Shown here in pieces: positions 6,753 to 14,558 of a stretch of 33,779 bases of DNA. The notes under the pieces were generated by a model, which saw nothing but the letters and a program-made list of their open reading frames with translations, was not told the DNA's origin and ran no database searches. Every line of letters begins with the position of its first letter. Position 1 is the stretch's first letter. This DNA is from an uncultured Cryomorphaceae bacterium (lineage in GTDB: Bacteria; Bacteroidota; Bacteroidia; Flavobacteriales_D; Parvicellaceae). The DNA is taken from assembly GCA_947311505.1 (NCBI GenBank), contig CAMZLL010000016.1:1-33779 (forward strand), read 5' to 3'. The position numbers and the translations under genes were made by a program.

Positions 6753-7585
6753 AAAGAATATATTTCAAAAATTTAGATGGATTACGTTTTTTATGTTTTT
6801 TAGCTGTTTTTTTTTATCACAGTTTTCATACCGAAGTTACTTCTATTAAAGACTCAAGTATTTACTTGTTTTTAACTAAGACGCTATTTACTAATGGTAA
6901 TTTGGGAGTGAATTTCTTTTTTGTTTTAAGCGGGTTTTTGATTACATACTTATTAATTATTGAGAAGAAATCGAACAATCAAATTAACTTGAAAAATTTT
7001 TGGATGAGGAGAGTTTTAAGAATTTGGCCTTTATTCTACTTCTGTTTATTATTTGGATTTTTCGCTTTTCCTTTTATTAAATCTTTATTTGGACAGTCAA
7101 GTGCTGAAACAGCTAATTTAAGTTATTATCTTCTTTTTGCTAATAATTTTGACATCATTAAAAATGGTCTACCCGATGCCTCTGTATTAGGAGTGTTATG
7201 GAGCATCGCTATAGAAGAGCAGTTTTATTTAGTTTGGCCAATTTTGTTGTATTTTTTCCCAGTCAAGCAGTATTGGATCGTTTTTAGTTCTGTTATATTA
7301 GTAAGTTTGGTATTTAGAGGTTTTAATACTGGCTATTATAATTATGAGTTTCATACTTTGTCCTGTATTGGAGACATGACTGTTGGGTCTTTTGGAGCTT
7401 GGTTAATACTGGAAGGAAAGAGTTTAAAACAACGCTTTGTAGATCTGAAAAAGATTGAAATTATTGTAATCTATTCATTGCTAGCATTAGTGTTCCTCTT
7501 CAGAAAAAATATTTTCAGATTCAACGAAGCATTTTATATTTTTGAAAGAATACTAATCGCAATCCTTTTTCTTTTTGGAATTTAA
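6749..7585 (+). CDS. Acyltransferase family 3 (OafA/YrhL-like), C-terminally truncated
   Basis: Integral membrane O-acyltransferase that normally transfers acetyl groups to exported or lipid-linked sugars. The start is standard: YFKNLDGLRFLCFLAVFFYH with the catalytic His, then GVNFFFVLSGFLIT, FWMRRVLRIWPLFYF and LWSIAIEEQFYLVWP. Family members have about ten helices and 350-380 residues. This frame stops after 278 with FLFGI, so the last two or three helices, including the usual GKISYGLY motif, are absent. In the following 120 nt a different frame gives FNLRTKLVLYLLL, which resembles the segment that normally precedes GKISYGLY. This suggests a deletion or frameshift near 7585 rather than a natural short form. 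It may be non-functional. Confidence 0.85.
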   Translation: MKRIYFKNLDGLRFLCFLAVFFYHSFHTEVTSIKDSSIYLFLTKTLFTNGNLGVNFFFVLSGFLITYLLIIEKKSNNQINLKNFWMRRVLRIWPLFYFCLLFGFFAFPFIKSLFGQSSAETANLSYYLLFANNFDIIKNGLPDASVLGVLWSIAIEEQFYLVWPILLYFFPVKQYWIVFSSVILVSLVFRGFNTGYYNYEFHTLSCIGDMTVGSFGAWLILEGKSLKQRFVDLKKIEIIVIYSLLALVFLFRKNIFRFNEAFYIFERILIAILFLFGI

Positions 7586-7691
7586 AAAAAATATTTTTTG
7601 AAGTAGTGTTACTTTTTACTTTAAAAAACTAAATTCGTTTCAACGTTGAAAATAAATAAATATGAATTCAATCTTAGAACTAAATTAGTTT

Positions 7692-7699
7692 TATATTTG
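7692..7699 (+). promoter_or_regulatory. Possible internal -7 box TATATTTG before the GT2 gene
   Basis: Exact TAnnTTTG match 9 nt before the ATG at 7709, in the 123-nt gap after the truncated acyltransferase. It could restart transcription of the downstream genes. The region is very AT-rich, so chance is possible. Confidence 0.3.
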
Positions 7700-7708
7700 T
7701 TACTAATT

Positions 7709-8818
7709 ATGATTAATAATAAAACGATAGCAGTAGTGGTGCCTTCTTATAATGAAGGTAAACAAATTGGGGAGGTAATAGAATCAATGCCTTCTTTTGT
7801 AGATCGCATAATAATTGTAAACGACACCTCTAAAGATGATACGGCAGATGTTGTCTCAAAGTATATAAACACGTCAAACTACAATGAATCGTCTATTGAG
7901 TTAAAAAATTTAACATTGGGTAAGTTTATCGCAACAAAATACAATTATGCAGATAAAGTAAATTTTGAACAGAACATAAAAGAAAAGGATTACTTTTCAA
8001 AAAGTAAGGTTTATAATGTTAATGTCAATACTGATAGGGTGATTTTAATCAATCATATTGAAAATGGAGGGGTTGGTGCGGCTATAGCTACGGGTTATAA
8101 ATGGTGTAAGGATTATAATATAGATTGTACCGCGGTAATGGCTGGTGATGGTCAAATGGATCCAGATGAATTAGAGTCTATTTGTCGTCCTGTCATAAAT
8201 GAAGGGGTTGATTATGTAAAAGGAAATCGATTAATTCATCGTAGTTCATGGTTAGTGATTCCTAAAGTTAGATTCTTTGGAAATAGTATACTTTCAATTC
8301 TAACAAAAATGGCATCTGGTTATTGGAGAATTTCAGATACACAAACGGGATATACTGCAATTTCGAATAAAGCATTAAATGCTATAAGGTTATATGATAT
8401 TTATAAGAGTTATGGGATGCCCAATGATATGTTAGTTAAACTTAATATAGCCTATTGTACATTGAGAGAAATCGAGATTAAACCGATATATAATGTTGGT
8501 GAGGAAAGCAAAATGAAGGTAATGAAAGTAATCCCGACAGTGATGTGGTTACTTGTAAAATCTTTTTTCAAAAGACTTTGGATAAAGTATTTGTTTAGAG
8601 ATTTTCATCCATTGTTTTTATTATACAACTTATCCATTATATTGTCTTTCTTTGCTACCTACTATGGTGTTAAAATTGGGTATTTGTGGCTGACCCATCT
8701 ACGACCAATTAATAGTCTTACAATAATGGCTTTTATATTTTTATCTATCACTTCTTTGCAGTCTTTTTTCTTTGCAATGTGGATGGATATTCAAGACAAT
8801 GAAAGGTTATATAAGTAA
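7709..8818 (+). CDS. Family 2 glycosyltransferase, DPM1/DPG-synthase-like, membrane-anchored
   Basis: A 369-aa GT-A fold enzyme expected to move a sugar from a nucleotide donor to a polyprenyl phosphate or similar acceptor. The N-terminus has the family signature KTIAVVVPSYNEGKQIGEVI, then IIIVNDTSKDDT where DDGS is usual, NGGVGAAIATGYK, the metal-binding MAGDGQMDP, and SDTQTGYTA in the acceptor region. Two hydrophobic helices at the C-terminus (around LFLLYNLSIILSFFATYYG and SLTIMAFIFLSITSLQSFF) anchor it. Between the DT of the nucleotide motif and the NGG motif there is an extra stretch of about 45 residues, rich in Asn, Lys and Tyr, that typical members lack. The ATG at 7709 sits right before the conserved strand; an in-frame TTG at 7646 would add an unrelated tail. 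The stop overlaps the next start by one base. Confidence 0.88.
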   Translation: MINNKTIAVVVPSYNEGKQIGEVIESMPSFVDRIIIVNDTSKDDTADVVSKYINTSNYNESSIELKNLTLGKFIATKYNYADKVNFEQNIKEKDYFSKSKVYNVNVNTDRVILINHIENGGVGAAIATGYKWCKDYNIDCTAVMAGDGQMDPDELESICRPVINEGVDYVKGNRLIHRSSWLVIPKVRFFGNSILSILTKMASGYWRISDTQTGYTAISNKALNAIRLYDIYKSYGMPNDMLVKLNIAYCTLREIEIKPIYNVGEESKMKVMKVIPTVMWLLVKSFFKRLWIKYLFRDFHPLFLLYNLSIILSFFATYYGVKIGYLWLTHLRPINSLTIMAFIFLSITSLQSFFFAMWMDIQDNERLYK

Positions 8819-9597
8819 TGAGAGACTTTACTTTAGTTGCATATACAAAATATATTGATTTACTTCTTAAATCTGAATTACCTATATATCTCTTTAGAGA
8901 GCTAATGTGTTTGGATAAACAACCTAAAACATTTTGCTTAATTAGACATGATGTTGATAGAAAGCCTAAGAATGCATTAAATATGGCTCGAATAGAAGCA
9001 GATAAAGGAGTTAAATCTACCTATTATTTCAGAACAAAATCGAGCACATTTAAACCTGAAATTATAAAAAGTATTTATCGGTTAGGACATGAAATTGGTT
9101 ATCATTACGAATCTTTGTCTGATACTGACGGGGATATCGATAAGGCATTAATTGATTTTAAAAAAAACCTGAATAAATTGAGGGAAGTTGTTCCTGTCAA
9201 GACTTGTTCGATGCATGGAAGGCCTTTAAAACCACATGATAATAGAGATATTTGGAAAATAGAAAAAAACCACAAACAATTATGTAGTCAGTTTGGTATA
9301 ATAGGAGAAGTGTACTTAGATATAGATTATTCGGATATTGCCTACATAAATGATACGGGGAGGAATTGGACTTCAGGAGCTTCAAACAGACGAGATAAAG
9401 TGAATTCTAAAATTTTCACAGATTTTGAAAATCAAAAAGAGCTGTTAAAATACCTAAGCCAAGATGTGCATTCAAAATTAGTATTTCAAATTCACCCAGA
9501 AAGATGGAGTGACAATGTTTTAGAATGGGGGGTACAATATTTAAAAGATCAAAATATAAATTTAGCAAAGTGGATATTACAAAAAAGAAGATCTTAA
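8818..9597 (+). CDS. Polysaccharide deacetylase-like protein (WbmS-type, CE4 superfamily)
   Basis: A 259-aa soluble protein with a variant of the NodB/CE4 fold. The metal-binding elements are LIRHDVDRKP (in place of TFDDG) around residues 41-50 and LGHEIGYHYES about 55 residues later, followed by a CSMHGRPLKPHD loop and a late FQIHPERW. Members of this group occur in O-antigen loci such as the Bordetella wbm cluster and are thought to act on sugar N-acetyl groups, although activity is rarely proven. No signal peptide, so it would act on cytoplasmic precursors. The ATG overlaps the preceding stop (TAATG), and the 3' end overlaps the sulfotransferase by 28 nt, which indicates tight co-translation. 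Confidence 0.82.
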   Translation: MRDFTLVAYTKYIDLLLKSELPIYLFRELMCLDKQPKTFCLIRHDVDRKPKNALNMARIEADKGVKSTYYFRTKSSTFKPEIIKSIYRLGHEIGYHYESLSDTDGDIDKALIDFKKNLNKLREVVPVKTCSMHGRPLKPHDNRDIWKIEKNHKQLCSQFGIIGEVYLDIDYSDIAYINDTGRNWTSGASNRRDKVNSKIFTDFENQKELLKYLSQDVHSKLVFQIHPERWSDNVLEWGVQYLKDQNINLAKWILQKRRS

Positions 9598-10232
9598 TAG
9601 TAGTTTCAACTGGTAGGTGCGGAACAACTAAGCTAGCAAATTTATTGTCACATAAATTAGAAAATAAATCGTTTGATGTTCACCATCAGATAAGTCGTTC
9701 AAGATTTTATAATATAATGGGCAATATTTTTTATAGAATACCCTTTCTTAACTCCGAATATAGAAAAGAGAATGCATATAACTGGCTTATGAATAAATAT
9801 TGTCTCCAAAACAATTTTATCATTACAGATCCATTAACTTCTATGATAATCCCAAGTGTGTATGTTTATTCTAAAAACGTGTGTATTCTTCATGTGGAGA
9901 GAAAGCCTATAAAATTTGCAAAGTCTATGTTTAATTTTTCAAGAAAAAAAAGAAATAGTTTCATAGCTCATAATTTTTTCCCTTTTTGGCAGCCATATCT
10001 TTTTCCTCTTGAAAATTTATTAAGTAAAAACATTCTCGCCAAGTATCAAAAAGTCTCAATTAAAAAGAATCTTTTTTTTGAAGAAAGATATCAGAAAAAC
10101 GTCAACTATACAAAGATTCAATTTGAAGATTTGTTTACTTCAAATTTACTTGAAAAAAAGATTAATGCCTTTTTTAAAATTAACATTACCTTTACGCAAT
10201 CGGAATTAGATGCTAAGTTAAATGAAAGTTGA
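9570..10232 (+). CDS. P-loop sulfotransferase-like protein
   Basis: About 220 residues starting at GTG 9570. The first strand and loop, [20 protein letters not shown], are the 5'-phosphosulfate-binding loop typical of PAPS-dependent sulfotransferases. The middle segment [17 protein letters not shown] supplies the expected Arg and Ser of the 3'-phosphate-binding site. An in-frame TTG at 9525 exists, but it would only add residues encoded inside the upstream gene. In the locus it could add sulfate to the surface polysaccharide. No PAPS synthesis genes are in this window. The end overlaps the acetyltransferase by 11 nt. Confidence 0.75.
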   Translation: MDITKKKILIVVSTGRCGTTKLANLLSHKLENKSFDVHHQISRSRFYNIMGNIFYRIPFLNSEYRKENAYNWLMNKYCLQNNFIITDPLTSMIIPSVYVYSKNVCILHVERKPIKFAKSMFNFSRKKRNSFIAHNFFPFWQPYLFPLENLLSKNILAKYQKVSIKKNLFFEERYQKNVNYTKIQFEDLFTSNLLEKKINAFFKINITFTQSELDAKLNES

Positions 10233-10803
10233 AGAAAAAAATATAAAAAAGCATTGGATCTTTGATTTTGTAAAAAAAATAGATCTTCTTTTCTTTTGGC
10301 TTCGATTTTTTTATCCACGTGCCAAAGGGATTGATAGCATTTATTTGTTGTATTTCTTTACGAAACAAAAAATATTTCGAATAAACGGTTTCGTGCCTTG
10401 GCCTGTTCATTTTACATCGCGTGTTTTGAATTACAAAAATATTAAAACAGGTAATAGAACCGCTCCAGGTATGAATGCGAATTGTTACATTCAAGCTAAA
10501 GCCGGTATTGAGATAGGTCATAACTTTAGAATAGGTCCTGGCGTTGGGCTTATATCCTCTAATCACGACATCAATGATTATGATAAGTGGATTGATAAAG
10601 GGCCTATTGTTATAGGGGATAATGTTTGGATAGGAATGAATGCTATTGTTCTTCCTGGTGTAAAAATTGGGAATAATGTTGTTATTGCTGCTAATTCCGT
10701 GGTAACCAAAGATATCCCTTCTAATTCGATAGCGGGTGGAGTTCCTTGCAAAGTTATAAAACAAAAAGCACCTTATACAGGTATTGATTACGGAAAAATT
10801 TGA
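10222..10803 (+). CDS. Hexapeptide-repeat (left-handed beta-helix) acyltransferase
   Basis: A 193-aa cytoplasmic O-acetyltransferase of the maltose/galactoside acetyltransferase type, using acetyl-CoA. After an N-terminal helical part, imperfect hexapeptides run from about residue 75 ([26 protein letters not shown]) to residue 165 ([37 protein letters not shown]). They are interrupted by the extended loop with the catalytic His (SSNHDIND) and capped by [11 protein letters not shown]. All family elements are present, so it looks intact. It overlaps both neighbours by a few bases and is likely to acetylate a sugar of the glycan made here. Confidence 0.9.
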   Translation: MKVEEKNIKKHWIFDFVKKIDLLFFWLRFFYPRAKGIDSIYLLYFFTKQKIFRINGFVPWPVHFTSRVLNYKNIKTGNRTAPGMNANCYIQAKAGIEIGHNFRIGPGVGLISSNHDINDYDKWIDKGPIVIGDNVWIGMNAIVLPGVKIGNNVVIAANSVVTKDIPSNSIAGGVPCKVIKQKAPYTGIDYGKI

Positions 10804-11702
10804 AAAACGTTAATTGGTTTAAAATATTATTATATATCTCGTTGGTCTTTCTTGCGGTTGCTCTGTATCGTGCTGAATATTTAAAGATTCCTGAAATTAA
10901 TTCTTACTTTTTCATGGGGGTTTCTATTCTGTTTTTGTTATTAGGTATATTGGTTTTAAATTTAAATTGGAAAAACATTCTAAAGCAATCTTTTAATCTT
11001 AATATTTCCTATAAGGATGCTGTTGTGTCTAATGGTCTATCCATTTTTACAAAATACATACCAGGGAAAGTGTTAGTCATCATGGGGAGAGCTTTATATA
11101 TTTCTAAAAAATATAATTGTTCATTGAAAAATACAACTGTAGCATCGTTGTAAACCCAAATTTTCACATTATGGATAGGGTTTTTATATGCGTTCGTGCT
11201 ATTGATTTTTATTGATATGAGTGTGTTTTACGTAGTTTTAATGCTTTCTTTTTTGCTTCTGTTTTCTTTTTTTTTATTTTGGAAAAGGTTTAATAACTTT
11301 CTATCCTATATAATACTGAAAGTACTAAAAAAAAGAATTTCATTTCCTTGTATAAAAACTAATAATATCATAAAATTACTACCTAGTTTTATTGTTAACT
11401 GGACATTGTGGACCGCAGGTTTTTATTTTTTTGCTCTTGCGTTAAGCGATTCAGAGATGTCTTTATTGGTCGGGTTTTGTTTTCCTATGGCCGCTACATT
11501 TGCGATTGTTGCGATTGTCTCTCCAGGGGGCTTGGGGGTGAGAGAAGGTATATTGGCTTTTAGTATGATTTTATTAGGTGTAAGTAGTACAGATGCTATT
11601 ACTATTTCTACCGCTAGTAGATTGTGGTTCTTAATTGGAGAGGGGTTCTTTTTTTTACTTGCATTAATTTTGAATAAAGGAAATGAGACAAAAACTGTTT
11701 AA
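10800..11702 (+). pseudogene. LPG-synthase-TM/UPF0104-like membrane protein split by an in-frame TAA
   Basis: Two pieces in the same frame, 10800-11153 and 11154-11702, are separated only by one TAA codon at 11151-11153. Read through, they give about 300 residues with seven or eight helices. Family features include FTKYIPGKVLVIMGRALY in the first half and IVSPGGLGVREGILAFSMIL in the second, as in lysylphosphatidylglycerol synthase transmembrane (AglD/UPF0104) proteins. The residues around the stop, VASL then TQIFTLWIGFLYAF, continue the same helix. A single base change or base-call error is therefore the likely cause, not a gene boundary. The start is a TTG overlapping the previous stop (TTGA). 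The 3' end overlaps the next gene by 20 nt. The role is unclear; relatives in such loci are often called flippase-like. Confidence 0.82.
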
Positions 11703-13194
11703 AATATTAATAGGATTATTACTAATTAGTATTGGTCTATTCATGTACGATACGATTACAAGATCACAATATAGTTCGGATAATATAAAACAGTTAGCCG
11801 CTACTTTAAATTTAGTCAATGGAAATGGTTACACTACGATTGTATCTGATAGTGAATGTGGGAATAACCAATTCGCTTTTTTTTCAAGCTTTCCAATTGG
11901 GTACTCATTGCTGTCAGCGGCTTACTTATTTGTTAATTCGAATATTTATTATTTACATACTTTTTTTTCAATTATAGCATTTATCTTAATTGGTATTTAT
12001 ACTTTTAAAATTAGTAAATTGCTTTTTTCAGAGTTATTATTTAGTGTATTAATGGTACTGCTGGTTTTGACTTCTTGTATAAAAGGTACCGTTGTTGACA
12101 AAGTTACATTAACCTTTTTTCTATCTTCAATATATTATCTATCTAAACATAAAAGCCAATATCATTATTTATCTATTAGCTTATTATTTTTTACCTGTTT
12201 ATTGAGGTATGCTTACTATCCTCAGCTTGTGGTATTGCCGGTAGCTATTTTATTAGTAAACTATTGTAGAAATAATAAAATAAGTTTGAATAGACAATTC
12301 ATAATATCAATTTTAGGATTAGGTTCGCTTTTTATTCTTTATTTTATTTTTTTGAAAATGAATAGTTCGGCTTCAGATAGAATAAATGATATAGATAAAT
12401 CAGGAGTGCATTGGAATTTTGAAAATGTCCTTCATTTTAGACCTGTGTTTCTTGATTATTTTGTTGATACTTATAAGCTGTATAGGGCTTTTGGCTTTCA
12501 ATATACTGGATATGATCGAGGTTTTGTCATTCCGTTATACATTAGAGTATTTGTGTCTTTGATTTCAATACTCATATTCATAACCTCACACTTTTATCTT
12601 TTTGAGAAGATAAGAAAAGCACAGAAAGACAATGTTAAATTAATCCTGAGTTTTTTGTTTTTCTCTTCGGTTATAAATTTAGTCTTTATCTTTTTATTAT
12701 CTTTTTATTACGAATCAAGACATCTCATGTATATTTGGACTTGGGCCATGATTCCGAGGTACTTTATGATTAATTATTTTGTTTTTTCAGTAATTTTAGT
12801 TTTGTTTATCAATGATAAAATAAGAGGCTATAAGTTTATTCTAGCTTTTTCTTTATTTTTTGTTGTTTTGAATATAGTAGATAAAATTCGTTTAGATTTA
12901 ACCATCTATAGTTCAAATTCAAGTAAAAATATTGATATAATGTATCCAAATGTTGGTATACATGATTTGATTAAATTCTATAACTCATTTGAAAATAAAA
13001 GAGGACAATATTGTGTTTATCAATTTGGTAGTAAAATGGATCCATCAAAAGTTACATGGTTAAATCATTATGCAAGTTTGATGAATTTCCCTGTATATGA
13101 CTTGGATAGTGTTAAAATTAATTTAAAAGAAACCGTTCCTGTTATACTAAGTTCCGATACAGTATTCTTGCACAAAAGTGGTATTGATTATTGA
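11683..13194 (+). CDS. Polytopic membrane protein, GT-C glycosyltransferase-like
   Basis: A 503-aa protein with about ten helices. Helix 1 (FKILIGLLLISIGLFMY) is followed by a long outer loop with SSDNIKQLAATLNLVNGNGYT, a pattern resembling the first periplasmic loop of PMT/ArnT-like GT-C enzymes that use polyprenyl-phosphate sugars. The last ~100 residues form a soluble domain (CVYQFGSKMDPSKVTW and onward), also as in GT-C proteins. No decisive motif is present, so this is an architectural assignment. It starts at ATG inside the end of the broken upstream gene and ends with a 7-nt tail-to-tail overlap with the reverse-strand GT4, leaving no room for a separate terminator. Confidence 0.7.
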   Translation: MRQKLFKILIGLLLISIGLFMYDTITRSQYSSDNIKQLAATLNLVNGNGYTTIVSDSECGNNQFAFFSSFPIGYSLLSAAYLFVNSNIYYLHTFFSIIAFILIGIYTFKISKLLFSELLFSVLMVLLVLTSCIKGTVVDKVTLTFFLSSIYYLSKHKSQYHYLSISLLFFTCLLRYAYYPQLVVLPVAILLVNYCRNNKISLNRQFIISILGLGSLFILYFIFLKMNSSASDRINDIDKSGVHWNFENVLHFRPVFLDYFVDTYKLYRAFGFQYTGYDRGFVIPLYIRVFVSLISILIFITSHFYLFEKIRKAQKDNVKLILSFLFFSSVINLVFIFLLSFYYESRHLMYIWTWAMIPRYFMINYFVFSVILVLFINDKIRGYKFILAFSLFFVVLNIVDKIRLDLTIYSSNSSKNIDIMYPNVGIHDLIKFYNSFENKRGQYCVYQFGSKMDPSKVTWLNHYASLMNFPVYDLDSVKINLKETVPVILSSDTVFLHKSGIDY

Positions 13195-14423
13195 AGTATG
13201 TCTTTGTATTTAGTCTTAAAATTAATTAGTCCTGAGTCAAGGCTGAATACTTCTTTTGATTCTTGGGAACACATCTTAGCTAACTCTTTATTACCGTCTA
13301 ACACTTTGTGAGCTCTTAAATAAGCCCTTTTATTAAATTCTCGAACCAAAACACCGCAAGAATAATCGGTGACTATTTTTTCAACATCTCCTACATTATC
13401 ATTGCAGATCATAGGGATTCCCATTCCAAATATTTCTCCCATTTTGGTTGGAGAAGATGCTTTTTTACTATAAAAAGGCTTTATAAATGAGATGCTTGAA
13501 TCTGCTATACTGATATGTAATGGCACTTCAGGCCTCGTTAACGTTTTTGTTATTATTTTAGAAATATCTATTTTTTTTTCTTTTGCTTTTGAATAGACAA
13601 TTTCAAATTCGTCAGCAGTATAGATTACGAATTTCGCATTAACTTTTTCTTCTAATACAATTTTAAAATAATCAAGCATTTCATCAAGCATATACCATGT
13701 TCCAAGAGAGCCTAAATACATTAAAACATAGCAATCATTTGCAATTCCCATTTTAGATTTGAGTTTATTTGATTCTTGCTTTGTGTATTTTTTATAATCA
13801 AATAATTCTAAATCTACACAGGTCGGAATTACACTTATTTTCCCAGCAGCTATATCAATATTTTTCCAAGATAATATTTCTTTCTTTCCTTCGTGAGTTA
13901 AGCTTATTATGCCATCAGATTCGTTTAAAAACTGTATTTCCTTTTTTTTAAAATATGAAAATATTTGTTTGAATGGAAACTTCGAAATATCCCAAAGTTC
14001 TCCGTCAACACGTTCATCTGCCCAAAAACCTCGCATATCAAATAGAAACTTGACGTTGTATTTTCTTTTAAATCCTAAACCGACAAGAGCAGTAATATAA
14101 CTCCTACAATGAAGAAGTTCAATTTCTTTTTGCTTGCGTATTTTTTTTACTTTTTTATTCAATTTGTAAATATCCCAAAGAGTAGATAAAACGGGAGGTC
14201 GTTTGGTATATTTTAGAGGTTGCCAATCAATATTGTTGGCTTTACAAATCTGTTTTATCGTATTTTTGTTTAGTTCAAAACGTTCTTCTTTTTCAAACGA
14301 AACCAATGTAAATTTATACCCTGCTTTAGTGAGCCCAATGATATATGGCAGCACTTGAGATTGCCCTAGCGGGTCCGTCATCCCATCGTAGGATAGGTAT
14401 AGTATGTTTTTTGCTTTGTTCAT
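13188..14423 (-). CDS. Family 4 glycosyltransferase
   Basis: A 411-aa GT-B enzyme expected to add a sugar on the cytoplasmic side of the membrane. The N-terminal acceptor domain has YLSYDGMTDPLGQSQVLPYI, with the glycine-rich motif usual in this Bacteroidota GT4 group, then HCRSYITALVG and DMRGFWADERVD. The donor domain has IPTCVDLELF, LMYLGSLGTWY and, near the end, SSPTKMGEIFGMGIPMICND, the acidic E-x7-E type nucleotide-sugar site. The ATG at 14421-14423 is preferred; an in-frame TTG two codons upstream adds nothing. It follows the first AsnB-like gene by 135 nt on the same strand and converges with the 11683-13194 gene. Confidence 0.88.
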   Translation of the reverse strand: MNKAKNILYLSYDGMTDPLGQSQVLPYIIGLTKAGYKFTLVSFEKEERFELNKNTIKQICKANNIDWQPLKYTKRPPVLSTLWDIYKLNKKVKKIRKQKEIELLHCRSYITALVGLGFKRKYNVKFLFDMRGFWADERVDGELWDISKFPFKQIFSYFKKKEIQFLNESDGIISLTHEGKKEILSWKNIDIAAGKISVIPTCVDLELFDYKKYTKQESNKLKSKMGIANDCYVLMYLGSLGTWYMLDEMLDYFKIVLEEKVNAKFVIYTADEFEIVYSKAKEKKIDISKIITKTLTRPEVPLHISIADSSISFIKPFYSKKASSPTKMGEIFGMGIPMICNDNVGDVEKIVTDYSCGVLVREFNKRAYLRAHKVLDGNKELAKMCSQESKEVFSLDSGLINFKTKYKDILQ

Positions 14424-14510
14424 TTTCAATTACGTTAAAGTTGCTAAGTTAATAAAATTTAACTTTCATTTTTTTTGCTTTAAAATCTCGATAAGACAGG
14501 GTATAAATTA

Positions 14511-14518
14511 CAAATTTA
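14511..14518 (-). promoter_or_regulatory. Possible -7 box TAAATTTG for the GT4 gene
   Basis: Reverse-strand TAAATTTG matches TAnnTTTG exactly. It lies in the 135-nt gap upstream of the GT4 gene and would give an 80-90 nt leader. AT-rich surroundings make this tentative. Confidence 0.25.
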
Positions 14519-14558
14519 ATTTTAGACTCACACTCTTTAGTTGAGTGAATCATTTCAT

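Noticed and set aside
10213-10764. A 183-aa reverse-strand protein
   Set aside because: It is antisense to the well-supported hexapeptide acetyltransferase and has no recognisable features.
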